Shown here in pieces: positions 15,790 through 24,052 of a DNA stretch of 61,582 nucleotides. A program made the position numbers and the translations under genes. The notes under the pieces were generated by a model. It was not told the origin of the DNA. It did not search any database and was given only the letters and a program-made list of their open reading frames with translations. Origin of the DNA: a virus; IMG/VR virus record IMGVR_UViG_3300028393_000068, positions 1 to 61,582 of that record. One strand, written 5' to 3'. Numbering within the stretch: the stretch's first letter is position 1; each line of letters opens with the position of its first letter.

Positions 15790-16164
15790 ATGGCAAATCC
15801 TAACCTCTTAGCCGCGACCACAGCCGCTGGCACAAGTACATACAACACGCCCGGAACGACAGCGGCTACGGTGTTAATTACCAATGCGGCTTCTAGCGGT
15901 ACGATTATAAAAATCAACCAGATTGTTGCGGCTAATGTAAATGGTTCTGCGGCAGTCAATGCTACGGTATCTTTAAATAGCGCGGCGGCGGGTGGCGGTA
16001 CAGCCTACCCAATTATCTCGGCGGTTTCTGTGCCACAGAACGCATCAGTCATTATTGTTGATAAAACATCGGCTATTTATCTGATGGAAAATCAATCAAT
16101 TACGGTGACATCGGGCACATCAAGCGGCATCACTTACACAGCCAGCTACGAAATTATCAGCTAA
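15790..16164 (+). CDS. Small beta-rich tail protein
   Basis: A 124-residue, Ala/Thr/Ser-rich, charge-poor protein (TYNTPGTTAATVLITNAASS, then IIVDKTSAIYLMENQSITVT). It fits the small beta-sandwich proteins that decorate tail fibres in such phages. It lies 9 bp after the fibre-type gene and 12 bp before the first glycine-rich gene. Confidence 0.62.
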   Translation: MANPNLLAATTAAGTSTYNTPGTTAATVLITNAASSGTIIKINQIVAANVNGSAAVNATVSLNSAAAGGGTAYPIISAVSVPQNASVIIVDKTSAIYLMENQSITVTSGTSSGITYTASYEIIS

Positions 16165-16176
16165 CCGGAGGCAATC

Positions 16177-17064
16177 ATGTCTCTTAGTAAAGTTGGCGGG
16201 ATTATCTCAGCCGGTTTAAACGGCATTAACTACCCTGTCACAGCGGTGGAATACTTATGTGTGGCTGGCGGGGGTGGGGGTGGCGCAAGAAATGCGGGCG
16301 GTTATGCGGCAGGTGGCGGCGGTGGCGCTGGAGGTCTTTTAACTGCTACGGGATTTGCTGTAACTATTGGCTCAAGCATTACAGTGACTGTTGGTGCTGG
16401 CGGTGCGGCAGATACAAGCGGAGTTAATTCTTCTATTGCTGGCGGTACAACCATAACGTCTACTGGTGGTGGATATGGCGCTGATTACGCAGGCGGCTAC
16501 AGACAAGCGGCAAATGGTGGTTCTGGTGGCGGTGGCGGTGGCGCTAATTCTTACCCAACAGGGGGGACAGGAACTGCTGGGCAAGGAAATGCTGGTGGAA
16601 CTGCTACGGGTGCGGCCAGCGATAATGGTGCTGGTGGCGGTGGTGCAGGTTCAGTAGGTTTGCCAAATACAGCATCTACTGGTGGTAATGGCGGCACAGG
16701 CATTGTGTCTAGCATTAGCGGCTCTGCTGTTCAATACGCTGGCGGTGGTGGTGGCGGGGTTTATACGTCAGGAACTTATTTTGGTGGATTAGGCGGTGGT
16801 GGTGGCGGTGGAAACGGGGGAACTGCGGCTTCAGGGTCTGCCGCTGTAGGGTTTACTGGAATGGCTAATACTGGTGGAGGTGCTGGTGCTTCTTCAGGTA
16901 ACGCTAGTGCTACAGCAGGAGCCGCAGGCGGCTCTGGAATCGTAATACTCCGTTATCCCTCATATTTAGCCCCTGCTACATCAACAACAGGCTCACCAGA
17001 AACATACATCGCTGGCGCATGGCGTGTGTACAGATTTGTAGCCAGCGGCACAATTACATTCTGA
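16177..17064 (+). CDS. Glycine-rich receptor-binding fibre protein, one module
   Basis: A 295-residue protein. After a 25-residue anchor (MSLSKVGGIISAGLNGINYP) comes one glycine-rich module starting VEYLCVAGGGGGG. Long GGGGG-x-G runs continue until SGIVILRYPSYLAP, and the tail ends YRFVASGTITF. The glycine-rich blocks resemble the polyglycine-II sandwiches of tail-tip adhesins such as S16 gp38, in which variable loops contact the receptor. It is the first of four paralogues; the tail TSTTGSPE-x-Y is shared with 18772-19635. The adhesin role is inferred from composition and position. Confidence 0.78.
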   Translation: MSLSKVGGIISAGLNGINYPVTAVEYLCVAGGGGGGARNAGGYAAGGGGGAGGLLTATGFAVTIGSSITVTVGAGGAADTSGVNSSIAGGTTITSTGGGYGADYAGGYRQAANGGSGGGGGGANSYPTGGTGTAGQGNAGGTATGAASDNGAGGGGAGSVGLPNTASTGGNGGTGIVSSISGSAVQYAGGGGGGVYTSGTYFGGLGGGGGGGNGGTAASGSAAVGFTGMANTGGGAGASSGNASATAGAAGGSGIVILRYPSYLAPATSTTGSPETYIAGAWRVYRFVASGTITF

Positions 17065-17070
17065 GGATAT

Positions 17071-18762
17071 ATGGCACAAGGTCTTTTTACACTCAGACAA
17101 GTTAACCAAGCCATTCGTCAAGGCGCATGGTCAGCATTTAATCCACCTCAATTTGTAGAGTATCTTTGCGTTGCTGGTGGTGGTGGCGGTGGTGGGACTA
17201 ACAATGCTGGTGGAGGTGGTGCGGGAGGTTTGTTAACAGGGATTCTTCCTGTAACTGCGGGTGCAACTCTAACTGTGACTGTAGGCGGTGGCGGCCCCGG
17301 CACATCAGGTACTACACCTGCAACAAATGGAGATAACTCTGTTTTTTCAACCATTACTGCTACGGGCGGGGGTGGCGGTTGCGGCGGTAATTCACTTACT
17401 AATATAGGTGCTAGTGGCGGTTCGGGTGGCGGTTCGGGATATGCAACTATTTCTTCTGCTGGTCTTGGAATAACGGGACAAGGAAATAATGGTGGCATTG
17501 GAAACAACGCTGGAGCGCCAGATTATTCTGGTGGTGGTGGTGGTGGGGCTGGAACAATTGGAATAAATGGTGTTGCTTCTGGTGGTGGTGACGGCGGCGC
17601 AGGAATTGCATCAGCGATCACTGGCACAGTAGTTACTTATGCTGGTGGAGGTGGTGCTGGAACTCAAGTTACCCCTACGTCGGCTGGTGGCGTTGGTGGC
17701 GGTGGTATTGGCGGTATATCAACGGTTTCTCCATCTGCCCCAACAGCAGGAGCGGCAAACACTGGTGGCGGCGGTGGCGGTGGTACTCAAGGCGGCGGCA
17801 CTACAGGTGGCGCAGGCGGTTCAGGCATCGTAGTAGTCAGATACCCCGGCTCTGTGCAGTTTTACACTGGTGGTAGTGTTACTTCTACAGGCAATTATAT
17901 TGTTCACACATTTACATCTTCAGGAACTTTGGCTCCTACAACCCCTTCAAATGCAGGGTTTAACGGATTTATAGTTGTTGGCGGTGGCGGTGGTTCTGGT
18001 GATACTGGCGCATACCCTCCAGATGGCGGTGGTGGCGGTGGCGGAGCAGGGGGCGCTCTTATTTACACCAACTACACTTGGTCTGGTACATACACAGTTA
18101 CCATAGGTGCTGGCGGTGCGGCCCGTACAAGCGGAACAAATACAACTTTTGTAACTGGCGCTACAACATGGACTTCTTATGGCGGTGGTAAGGGCGCTCA
18201 AAACTCTACATTTAATGCTGGTTCTGGTGGTTCAGGCGGTGGTGGTGCGGCTGGTACAATTACAGATTTTGGTACTTCTACACAAACCACACAATCTGGC
18301 GCTACAGGTTACGGGAACTCTGGTGGTATTGCCGCCCAGTCACCATATCGCGCTGGCGGTGGTGGTGGCGCTTTAGGTGCTGGTCAATCTGGAAACAATG
18401 GAACTACTATTTCAGGCTACGGCGGAACGGGCATTCAATTCCCGCCCGGTACAGCTAATTACTATGCTGGAGGAGGCGGTGGTGGTGGTTGGGGTAATGT
18501 TACAACTGGAGGTGCTGGTGGATTGGGCGGTGGGGGCGCAGGTGCAACTGTAGGTACAGGCACGGCTGGAACCGTTAATACTGGTGGTGGTGCTGGAGGC
18601 GGTGGATACATTTCTTCAGGAGGAGCCGCCGCTGGTGGTTCTGGAGTTGTTATTATTTGCTCAAGCACTGCGGCATCTAGCACAACTGGTTCTCCAGCAA
18701 TATCATCAAATGGTAGCAACTATGTCTACACATTTACAGGCTCTGGAACAATCACCTTCTAA
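17071..18762 (+). CDS. Glycine-rich receptor-binding fibre protein, two modules
   Basis: A 563-residue protein with an anchor (MAQGLFTLRQVNQAIRQGAW) similar to that of 20632-22359. The first glycine module runs from about residue 28 to 260 and ends GSGIVVVRYPGSVQFYTGG. A linker VHTFTSSGTLAPTTPSN follows, then a second module from about 298 to 535 ending VVIICSSTAASSTTGSP and YTFTGSGTITF. The linker and end strands look like repeated beta-hairpins that close each polyglycine sandwich. It probably forms the tail tip or side fibre with its paralogues. Confidence 0.78.
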   Translation: MAQGLFTLRQVNQAIRQGAWSAFNPPQFVEYLCVAGGGGGGGTNNAGGGGAGGLLTGILPVTAGATLTVTVGGGGPGTSGTTPATNGDNSVFSTITATGGGGGCGGNSLTNIGASGGSGGGSGYATISSAGLGITGQGNNGGIGNNAGAPDYSGGGGGGAGTIGINGVASGGGDGGAGIASAITGTVVTYAGGGGAGTQVTPTSAGGVGGGGIGGISTVSPSAPTAGAANTGGGGGGGTQGGGTTGGAGGSGIVVVRYPGSVQFYTGGSVTSTGNYIVHTFTSSGTLAPTTPSNAGFNGFIVVGGGGGSGDTGAYPPDGGGGGGGAGGALIYTNYTWSGTYTVTIGAGGAARTSGTNTTFVTGATTWTSYGGGKGAQNSTFNAGSGGSGGGGAAGTITDFGTSTQTTQSGATGYGNSGGIAAQSPYRAGGGGGALGAGQSGNNGTTISGYGGTGIQFPPGTANYYAGGGGGGGWGNVTTGGAGGLGGGGAGATVGTGTAGTVNTGGGAGGGGYISSGGAAAGGSGVVIICSSTAASSTTGSPAISSNGSNYVYTFTGSGTITF

Positions 18763-18771
18763 GGACAAAGC

Positions 18772-19635
18772 ATGAGCAATTTATTAGGTGGATTTCTTTC
18801 CGCAACCTTTAATCCACTGTCTGGTACACCTACGACTGTTGAATATCTTGTGGTTGCTGGTGGGGGTGGTGCAAGTGGCGACCGTGGCGGCGGTGGAGGT
18901 GCTGGTGGTTTATTGCAAGCGGCTGGTTTTGCCGTTGCCGCTGGGTCTGCTTTAACGGTTACTGTAGGCGCAGGTGGTGCGGGTGGTTTGCACTCAGCAA
19001 GCGGTGGTGCTGGCTCAAATTCTGTATTTTCTTCTATTACCTCTACGGGTGGTGGTATTGGCGCAAGGAGTGGCGCTCAAGCAACTACTGGTGGTTCTGG
19101 CGGTGGCGGTTGGAGTGGAGCAAATCAAACTGGCGCGGCTGGAACTTCTGGTCAGGGCAATGCTGGTGGCAACGGCCCTGCTAGTGGAGGAAATTATCCT
19201 GCGGGCGGCGGCGGGGGCGCTGGTTCGGTAGGCGATAGTCCAATAGCAAGTGGAACAACTGGCGGTGCTGGTGGCACAGGGATGTGTTCTACCATTACTG
19301 GGCAACGTGTTTTTTATGCTGGCGGCGGTGGCGGTGGAACATTTGGTACTAGCGCACAAAGTAGTCTTGGTGGCGCAGGTGGTGGTGGCGCAGGTGCTGG
19401 TGCTACTGCTGGCAATGGTACAAGCGGAACTTCAAACACAGGTGGCGGGGGAGGTGGCGGTTGGTACAACGATGCAACGCAATACTATGGCGGCTCTGGC
19501 GGCTCTGGCATCGTAGTCATCCGCTACCCCTCATCACAATCAGCACCCACTTCCACAACAGGAAGCCCTCAGATAAACTACGCAGACGGGTATCAGATTT
19601 ATACTTTCACATCTTCTGGCACTATCACTTTTTAA
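18772..19635 (+). CDS. Glycine-rich receptor-binding fibre protein, one module
   Basis: A 287-residue paralogue of 16177-17064, with short anchor MSNLLGGFLSATFNPLSG, one glycine module starting VEYLVVAGGGG, and the closing GSGIVVIRYPSSQSAPTSTT, then YTFTSSGTITF. Its TAA stop overlaps the ATG of the GIY-YIG gene by one base. The glycine block differs in length and loop sequences from the other modules, as expected for receptor-specificity variation. Confidence 0.78.
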   Translation: MSNLLGGFLSATFNPLSGTPTTVEYLVVAGGGGASGDRGGGGGAGGLLQAAGFAVAAGSALTVTVGAGGAGGLHSASGGAGSNSVFSSITSTGGGIGARSGAQATTGGSGGGGWSGANQTGAAGTSGQGNAGGNGPASGGNYPAGGGGGAGSVGDSPIASGTTGGAGGTGMCSTITGQRVFYAGGGGGGTFGTSAQSSLGGAGGGGAGAGATAGNGTSGTSNTGGGGGGGWYNDATQYYGGSGGSGIVVIRYPSSQSAPTSTTGSPQINYADGYQIYTFTSSGTITF

Positions 19636-20264
19636 TGCAAGTCTTTGTTTACACCATCACTAACAAGATCAACATGAAACAGTATGTTGGTATTACACGC
19701 AACATGCGTCAGCGTTGGGGTGAGCATAAACTTCCATATAACAATAAGACCTCTATGGGCAAAGCCATACACAAGTATGGTCAGCAGAATTTTGAAATGG
19801 TGCAAATTGCAAGCGCAACAAGCTGGGCCAATGCTCAGTTGGTTGAGAAGGCATTGATTAAACAACTTAACACCAGAGTGCCAAATGGGTACAATTTGAC
19901 AGATGGTGGTGATGGAACGCTTGGGTTTAAACACACGGCAGAAGAATGCCAACGCAGAAGCGAAAGGTGTCCAACTCGCAATCCAGAAACCATGAAGTTG
20001 ATTGCCGACAAACAACGAGGCGTTAAGCGCCCCCATACATCGGGTGAAAATAATCCTTTGTTTGGTAGAACTGGGTCAAAATCACATATGACTAAACACA
20101 TTGTGGTTGCTACAAATATGGCAACTCAAGAGCAAAGAACTTTGATTGGCGCTAAAGCCATTAAAGAGGCGGGATTTAATAGATCGCATGTATACGCATG
20201 TGCTAATAAGCAACGCAAAACCCATCAACAGCACACTTTTGAATTTCAAGGAGAATTAGCATGA
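19635..20264 (+). CDS. GIY-YIG homing endonuclease
   Basis: A 209-residue protein with the catalytic GIY-YIG core at the N-terminus: VYTITNKINMKQYVGITRNM (V-Y then Y-V-G-I), R-x-R-W-x-E-H, a helix with Lys/His, and a Glu in LVEKALIKQLN. NPLFGRTGSKS follows as a NUMOD3-like DNA-binding patch. A C-terminal NUMOD1-like module (GAKAIKEAGFNRSHVYACAN) comes last. Start ATG 19635 overlaps the preceding fibre stop by one base, and the 3' end overlaps the next gene by ATGA. So the homing gene is inserted scarlessly between fibre genes, which promotes spread or swapping of the neighbouring receptor genes. Confidence 0.87.
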   Translation: MQVFVYTITNKINMKQYVGITRNMRQRWGEHKLPYNNKTSMGKAIHKYGQQNFEMVQIASATSWANAQLVEKALIKQLNTRVPNGYNLTDGGDGTLGFKHTAEECQRRSERCPTRNPETMKLIADKQRGVKRPHTSGENNPLFGRTGSKSHMTKHIVVATNMATQEQRTLIGAKAIKEAGFNRSHVYACANKQRKTHQQHTFEFQGELA

Positions 20265-20620
20265 GCCATTTTGCCAAGGTCGAGAACGGAATTGTCACAT
20301 CAGTTATTGTGATTGAGCAAGACGTTTTGAATTTAGGTCATTGGGGTGATCCCGCTTCCTATGTCCAAACAAGTTACAACACCTCTGGTGGAGTTCACTT
20401 GCAAGGTGGTACGCCACTGCGTAAGAATTTTGCTGGCATCGGTTACACATACGACTCAGGCCGTGATGCGTTTATTCCTCCCAAACCATTTGCATCTTGG
20501 TTGTTGGATGAAGGCACTTGTCAGTGGAGCGCACCCACAGCTATGCCCGTAGAAGAAGGCAAACGCTTTACATGGGACGAACCCACAACATCTTGGGTTG
20601 AAGTCGTAGTACCCGCCTAA
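20261..20620 (+). CDS. Conserved tail-region protein, possibly fibre-associated
   Basis: A 119-residue protein of a family frequent in aquatic phages. It has MSHFAKVENGIVTSVIVIEQ, then G-x-P-L-R-K-N-F-A-G-I-G-Y-T-Y-D, and ends with FIPPKPFASWLLDEGTCQW and FTWDEPTTSW. The same order of motifs is found in virion-associated proteins of cyanophages and SAR11-type phages. It sits between two glycine-rich fibre genes, so a chaperone or fibre-cap role is possible. No experimental function is known to me. Confidence 0.68.
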   Translation: MSHFAKVENGIVTSVIVIEQDVLNLGHWGDPASYVQTSYNTSGGVHLQGGTPLRKNFAGIGYTYDSGRDAFIPPKPFASWLLDEGTCQWSAPTAMPVEEGKRFTWDEPTTSWVEVVVPA

Positions 20621-20631
20621 TAGGAATAATC

Positions 20632-22359
20632 ATGGCTCAATACAGTGGAATGTGGACGCTAAGTCAGGTCAGTCAAGCCGTAAAAGACTTGAACTGGACG
20701 GGTCTACCTCCGTCTGTTGTTGAGTATTTGATTGTTGCTGGTGGGGGTGGCGGTGGTCGTGAAAATTACCAATCTGGATGCGGAGGCGGAGGTGGTGCTG
20801 GTGGATTGCTTGCAGGCTATGCGGGTATTACATCTGGTACTTCTTACTTTGTAACAGTTGGCGCGGGCGGAGCAGGTGTAGCGGCAACTCCAGCAAGTAA
20901 CGGCAACATTGGAAATAATTCCGTTTTTGACGCTACCACTTCTGGTGCATTTACAGGGCGTATTGTTGCCACTGGTGGTGGAGGCGGTGGTGGTGGAACA
21001 AGTATTCCAGCCACAGCGGGTAGTGGTGGTTCTGGTGGTGGTGCGGGCCAAGCAACAAATATGTCTCCCGGCTCTGGAACATCAGGGCAAGGCAATAGAG
21101 GCGGTAATGGAACTTCTACAAGTGCTGGCGGCGGGGGTGGCGGTGCAGGCACACAAGGGTTGGATGGCCCATCATCAGGCTCATTCGGAACAAATGGTGG
21201 TGCAGGCATTTCTTCGGCTATATCTGGAACTGTTACTGCATACGCTGGCGGTGGTGGTGGGGCTGGTGGCAATGGTAGCGGTACTAATGGTATCGGTGGA
21301 GTTGGCGGTGGTGGTAATGGAATGTTGTACAGCAGTACACAAGGAACCGCAGGGACAGCTAACACGGGTGGCGGTGGTGGTGGGAACGCAAACAGTGGCG
21401 CAACAAGTGCGGCTGGCGGTTCAGGCATTGTCATTCTTCGCTACCCCGGCTCAATTCAATATTTCACTGGTGGCACAGTAACTTTAAGCGGCATCAGCCC
21501 TAACGGTTATTTTGTTGTTCACACATTTACTTCGTCTGGCACTTTAGCGCCCACTGCGGCTACAAATTTAGCCCCTACACTGCCTTCTAATACGGCAGTC
21601 TTCTATACATCAGGCGTGTGGACTGCACCCGCAGGCGCTACGCAAGTTCAATATCTTGTGGTAGCTGGTGGTGGTGGCGGAGGAATGACTAATACTGCTG
21701 GCGGTTACTCAGCCGCAGGCGGTGGCGGTGCTGGTGGATTCTTAACGGCTACTGGTCTTTCTGTAACTGCTGGGACTACATACACTGTAGTAGTTGGCGC
21801 TGGTGGTGCTGGTGCAGTAACAGAAGGCACAGGGGTTACAGGTTCAAGTTCTATTTTTAGTTCTATTACTGCTACAGGTGGCGGCGGCGGCGGTAATGCT
21901 GGCGCTACTGCTAACAATGGTTTACCGGGCGGATCGGGGGGTGGTTCTTCTGGCGGTAGTGCGGGACAGACAGGCGGGGCGGCTTCTCCAGCAGGTCAAG
22001 GTAATGCTGGCGGTTCCGTTACTGGAAATATTTTTGGTGGTGGCGGTGGCGGTGGTGCAGGAGCCGCCGGTTCGGGCGGTACTGGACAATACAATGGTTA
22101 CGCTGGCGGTATTGGTTTGACATCTTCTTTAATTGGTACATCAACCTACTATGCTGGCGGTGGTGGTGGCGGAGGTTATTACTTAAATACTGGTGGTGCT
22201 GGTGGTACAGGTGGTGGTGGTACAGGCGCATCAAACGTCCCCGCAATTGCTGGAACTACTAACACAGGCGGTGGTGGTGGTGGCAATAATGGAACCTCAA
22301 GCACAATACAAGTTGGCGCTAACGGCGGCTCTGGCATCGTAATCATCAAGTGGAGCTAA
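20632..22359 (+). CDS. Glycine-rich receptor-binding fibre protein, two modules
   Basis: A 575-residue paralogue of 17071-18762. The anchor is MAQYSGMWTLSQVSQAVKDL. Module one starts VEYLIVAGGGGGG and ends GSGIVILRYPGSIQYFTGG. A linker VHTFTSSGTLAPT and a short hinge VFYTSGVWTAPAGATQVQYL lead to a second module ending NGGSGIVIIKWS, without the usual TSTTGSP tail. The missing end suggests a truncated or recently recombined fibre. It directly precedes the lysis genes. Confidence 0.78.
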   Translation: MAQYSGMWTLSQVSQAVKDLNWTGLPPSVVEYLIVAGGGGGGRENYQSGCGGGGGAGGLLAGYAGITSGTSYFVTVGAGGAGVAATPASNGNIGNNSVFDATTSGAFTGRIVATGGGGGGGGTSIPATAGSGGSGGGAGQATNMSPGSGTSGQGNRGGNGTSTSAGGGGGGAGTQGLDGPSSGSFGTNGGAGISSAISGTVTAYAGGGGGAGGNGSGTNGIGGVGGGGNGMLYSSTQGTAGTANTGGGGGGNANSGATSAAGGSGIVILRYPGSIQYFTGGTVTLSGISPNGYFVVHTFTSSGTLAPTAATNLAPTLPSNTAVFYTSGVWTAPAGATQVQYLVVAGGGGGGMTNTAGGYSAAGGGGAGGFLTATGLSVTAGTTYTVVVGAGGAGAVTEGTGVTGSSSIFSSITATGGGGGGNAGATANNGLPGGSGGGSSGGSAGQTGGAASPAGQGNAGGSVTGNIFGGGGGGGAGAAGSGGTGQYNGYAGGIGLTSSLIGTSTYYAGGGGGGGYYLNTGGAGGTGGGGTGASNVPAIAGTTNTGGGGGGNNGTSSTIQVGANGGSGIVIIKWS

Positions 22360-22366
22360 CCAATGT

Positions 22367-22657
22367 ATGCGCTGGCTCCTACTTCTACTGCTGGTGGTGG
22401 GGCTGGTTGGAGCCGTAGCCAAGAATGGCTGTCATGTGCGCGAGTTCTATGGAATTGGCTACACAGTCCACGATCCGACCGAACGTCACAAAGAGATGAT
22501 GGCGTGGTTGGATCAGAACGCAGGTCATTGCAAGTCAACGGAATACATAGTCATTTGGAACAATCTGGCAGAGTGGTCAGGCTCGGCAGATTCCACATGG
22601 CTTAGAGCCAAGGTTGTCCATGGATACAAGGATGCACTTGAACGGGAGAAAAAATGA
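22367..22657 (+). CDS. Small secreted or membrane-anchored protein in the lysis cassette
   Basis: A 96-residue protein with a classic N-terminal hydrophobic segment (MRWLLLLLLVVGLVGAVA) that could be a signal peptide or anchor, then a soluble domain (CHVREFYGIGYTVHDP, WNNLAEWSGSADSTWLRA). An overlapping frame starting at 22363 lacks this logic and is rejected. It sits at the head of the lysis genes and overlaps the next gene by ATGA, so a periplasmic lysis role such as a spanin component is possible, though no lipobox is visible. Confidence 0.65.
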   Translation: MRWLLLLLLVVGLVGAVAKNGCHVREFYGIGYTVHDPTERHKEMMAWLDQNAGHCKSTEYIVIWNNLAEWSGSADSTWLRAKVVHGYKDALEREKK

Positions 22658-22923
22658 CCAAGAAACCGATACCCAAGCCAGCAATGGACACCAAAGACAA
22701 ATTGACGATTTGGGTAACGCTCATGGTCAGCATCACATTGTGCATCTCGGTACTGGCTATGGTGTTTGCTTTCCTGCTCGGATTATGGGCAAAAGAGGTG
22801 GACAATCACGAAATATTCAAAATGATTTCACCCGCTTTTTCTACTCTTATCGGCGGCATGATTGGGTTCCTGAGTGGTATCAAACTCATGCAGAATGAAG
22901 ACAAAAAGGATCACAAATGTTAG
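22654..22923 (+). CDS. Two-helix membrane protein, candidate holin
   Basis: An 89-residue protein with a short basic N-terminus (MTKKPIPKPAMDTKDK), a first membrane helix (VTLMVSITLCISVLAMVFAF), a loop, a second hydrophobic helix (FSTLIGGMIGFLSGIKLM) and a Lys/Asp tail. This is the layout of class-II holins or holin-associated proteins. It is coupled on both sides (ATGA before, 7-bp overlap after) to other lysis genes. Whether it or 22917-23411 makes the lethal pore is open. Confidence 0.65.
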   Translation: MTKKPIPKPAMDTKDKLTIWVTLMVSITLCISVLAMVFAFLLGLWAKEVDNHEIFKMISPAFSTLIGGMIGFLSGIKLMQNEDKKDHKC

Positions 22924-23411
22924 ACATATTCACAGGCGGTATCTTTGGCTCCTTGCTTGGCGGGGTGTTTAGGCTTGCCCCAGAAGTCCTAAAGTTCATG
23001 GACAAAGGCAACGAGCGCAAGCATGAGCTTGATATGTTCAAGTTCCAATGCGATTTAGAAGCCCAGCGCGGTGCTCAAAAGTTGTCTGAGATTGGCGCAC
23101 AAAGAGAAGCGGCTGTTGACGTAGGTGTAATGGATGCATTTAACGCCGCCATCGTATCTCAAGGTGAGATGGCAAAAGCCGCTGGTGGTTGGGCGGCGGC
23201 TGTATCTGCAAGCGTTCGTCCAGTGGTGACTTACTGGATACTGTTTGTCTGGAGCTTTGTCCACGTATGGTTTGCCTACAACTCATGGTCTGCTGGCGCT
23301 CCCCCCGCAGAAGTGTTTAAGATGATGATGTCTCCTGACTTTTCAGCCTTGTTAGCTGGCACAATAAATTTCTGGTTCCTCGACCGTACTTTAGCTAAGA
23401 GGGGTTTGTAA
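22917..23411 (+). CDS. GTA-type 3TM holin-like protein
   Basis: A 164-residue protein resembling the gene-transfer-agent 3TM holin family. It has an N-terminal amphipathic/hydrophobic GIFGSLLGGVFRLAPEVLKF, then a charged coiled helix (KHELDMFKFQCDLEAQRG). Two membrane helices follow around SASVRPVVTYWILFVWSFVH and FSALLAGTINFWFLDRTLAK. The S-x-R-P-x-x-T-Y motif is typical of the family. It would open the inner membrane so that the lysozyme at 23606-24049 reaches peptidoglycan. Confidence 0.75.
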   Translation: MLDIFTGGIFGSLLGGVFRLAPEVLKFMDKGNERKHELDMFKFQCDLEAQRGAQKLSEIGAQREAAVDVGVMDAFNAAIVSQGEMAKAAGGWAAAVSASVRPVVTYWILFVWSFVHVWFAYNSWSAGAPPAEVFKMMMSPDFSALLAGTINFWFLDRTLAKRGL

Positions 23412-23609
23412 ATGACTAGAGAAGATATTGTTCGCATGGCAAAAGAAGCGGGCATGGAGTCATTTAATATTTGTGTTGAATTAGATGACTTTGCCGCCCT
23501 TGTTGCTTCTGCCGAACGTGAGGCGTGTGCAAAACTTGCAGATGAGTGGGCAGTAGGTTGGCCTCATCCCGCAAAAACTATTGCTTTAGACATCCGAGCA
23601 AGACCATGA
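23412..23609 (+). CDS. Small protein, paralogue of 50092-50343
   Basis: A 65-residue protein: MTREDIVRMAKEAGMESFN, then a helix with AEREACAKLADEW and an IRARP end. The pattern M-T-x-[ED]-[ED]-I-x-x-M-A-x-E-x-G, E-R-E-A-C-A-K-L and A-x-x-IRAR also occurs in the early gene 50092-50343, so the phage carries two copies in opposite expression classes. Such proteins are common in phages with no known function. It starts directly after the holin stop and overlaps the lysozyme by ATGA. Confidence 0.7.
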   Translation: MTREDIVRMAKEAGMESFNICVELDDFAALVASAEREACAKLADEWAVGWPHPAKTIALDIRARP

Positions 23610-24049
23610 ACCTAGAACTGGCCGCTGAACTGTGCCGCCGGTATGAAGGGTATCGGGCCAAGCCCTACCTTTGTCCGGCTGGTGTGGCTACGATTGGCTA
23701 TGGTTCTACCTATTACGCAGACAAACGCAAGGTGACTTTAGAAGATGCGCCGATGGATGAACCAATGGCACGGGCGCTTTTGATGATTGAGTTGGAGCAT
23801 ACGTATCTACCCGGAGTTTTGCGTAACTGCCCAAGCTTAATTACTGACGTTCGTAAATGCAATGCCATAGTTGACTTTTGTTACAACCTTGGTGTAGGAC
23901 GCTTGCAAACAAGCACGTTAAAGAGGAAAATCAATGCCAATGATTGGGAAGGAGCAAAAGAACAACTGATGCTCTGGACTAAGGGTGGCGGTCGGGTACT
24001 GCCGGGCTTATTAAAACGCCGCACGGCTGAGTGCGCACTGCTGGACTAA
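23606..24049 (+). CDS. Endolysin, GH24 lysozyme
   Basis: A 147-residue lysozyme that hydrolyses the beta-1,4 bond between MurNAc and GlcNAc. The catalytic block is YEGYRAKPYLCPAGVATIGY with Glu14. The residue nine positions later, Asp20 in T4 lysozyme, is Cys23 here, and Thr29 is kept. This E-C-T variant is known in part of the family. C-terminal helices (CNAIVDFCYNLGVGRLQTST, LPGLLKRRTAE) follow the usual fold, and length is standard. No signal-anchor is present, so it depends on a holin. I chose ATG 23606 (ATGA overlap with the previous gene) over 23546. Confidence 0.9.
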   Translation: MNLELAAELCRRYEGYRAKPYLCPAGVATIGYGSTYYADKRKVTLEDAPMDEPMARALLMIELEHTYLPGVLRNCPSLITDVRKCNAIVDFCYNLGVGRLQTSTLKRKINANDWEGAKEQLMLWTKGGGRVLPGLLKRRTAECALLD

Positions 24050-24052
24050 CCG

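Larger units (their letters stand above)
16177..22359 (+). repeat. Array of six glycine-rich fibre modules in four genes
   Basis: Six modules begin with V-E/Q-Y-L-x-V-A-G-G-G-G or an equivalent GFIVVGGGGG and end with GSGIV-V/I-I/L-RYP. They lie in genes 16177-17064 (one), 17071-18762 (two), 18772-19635 (one) and 20632-22359 (two). The conserved module ends and GGT/GGC-rich interiors make long stretches of near-identical DNA. Confidence 0.8.

Noticed and set aside
17148-21434. Long proline-rich minus-strand frames
   Set aside because: They are antisense shadows of GGN glycine codons.
16177-22359. CRISPR-like periodic repeats
   Set aside because: The periodicity is the glycine codon repeats of fibre genes; no constant repeat with unique spacers exists.
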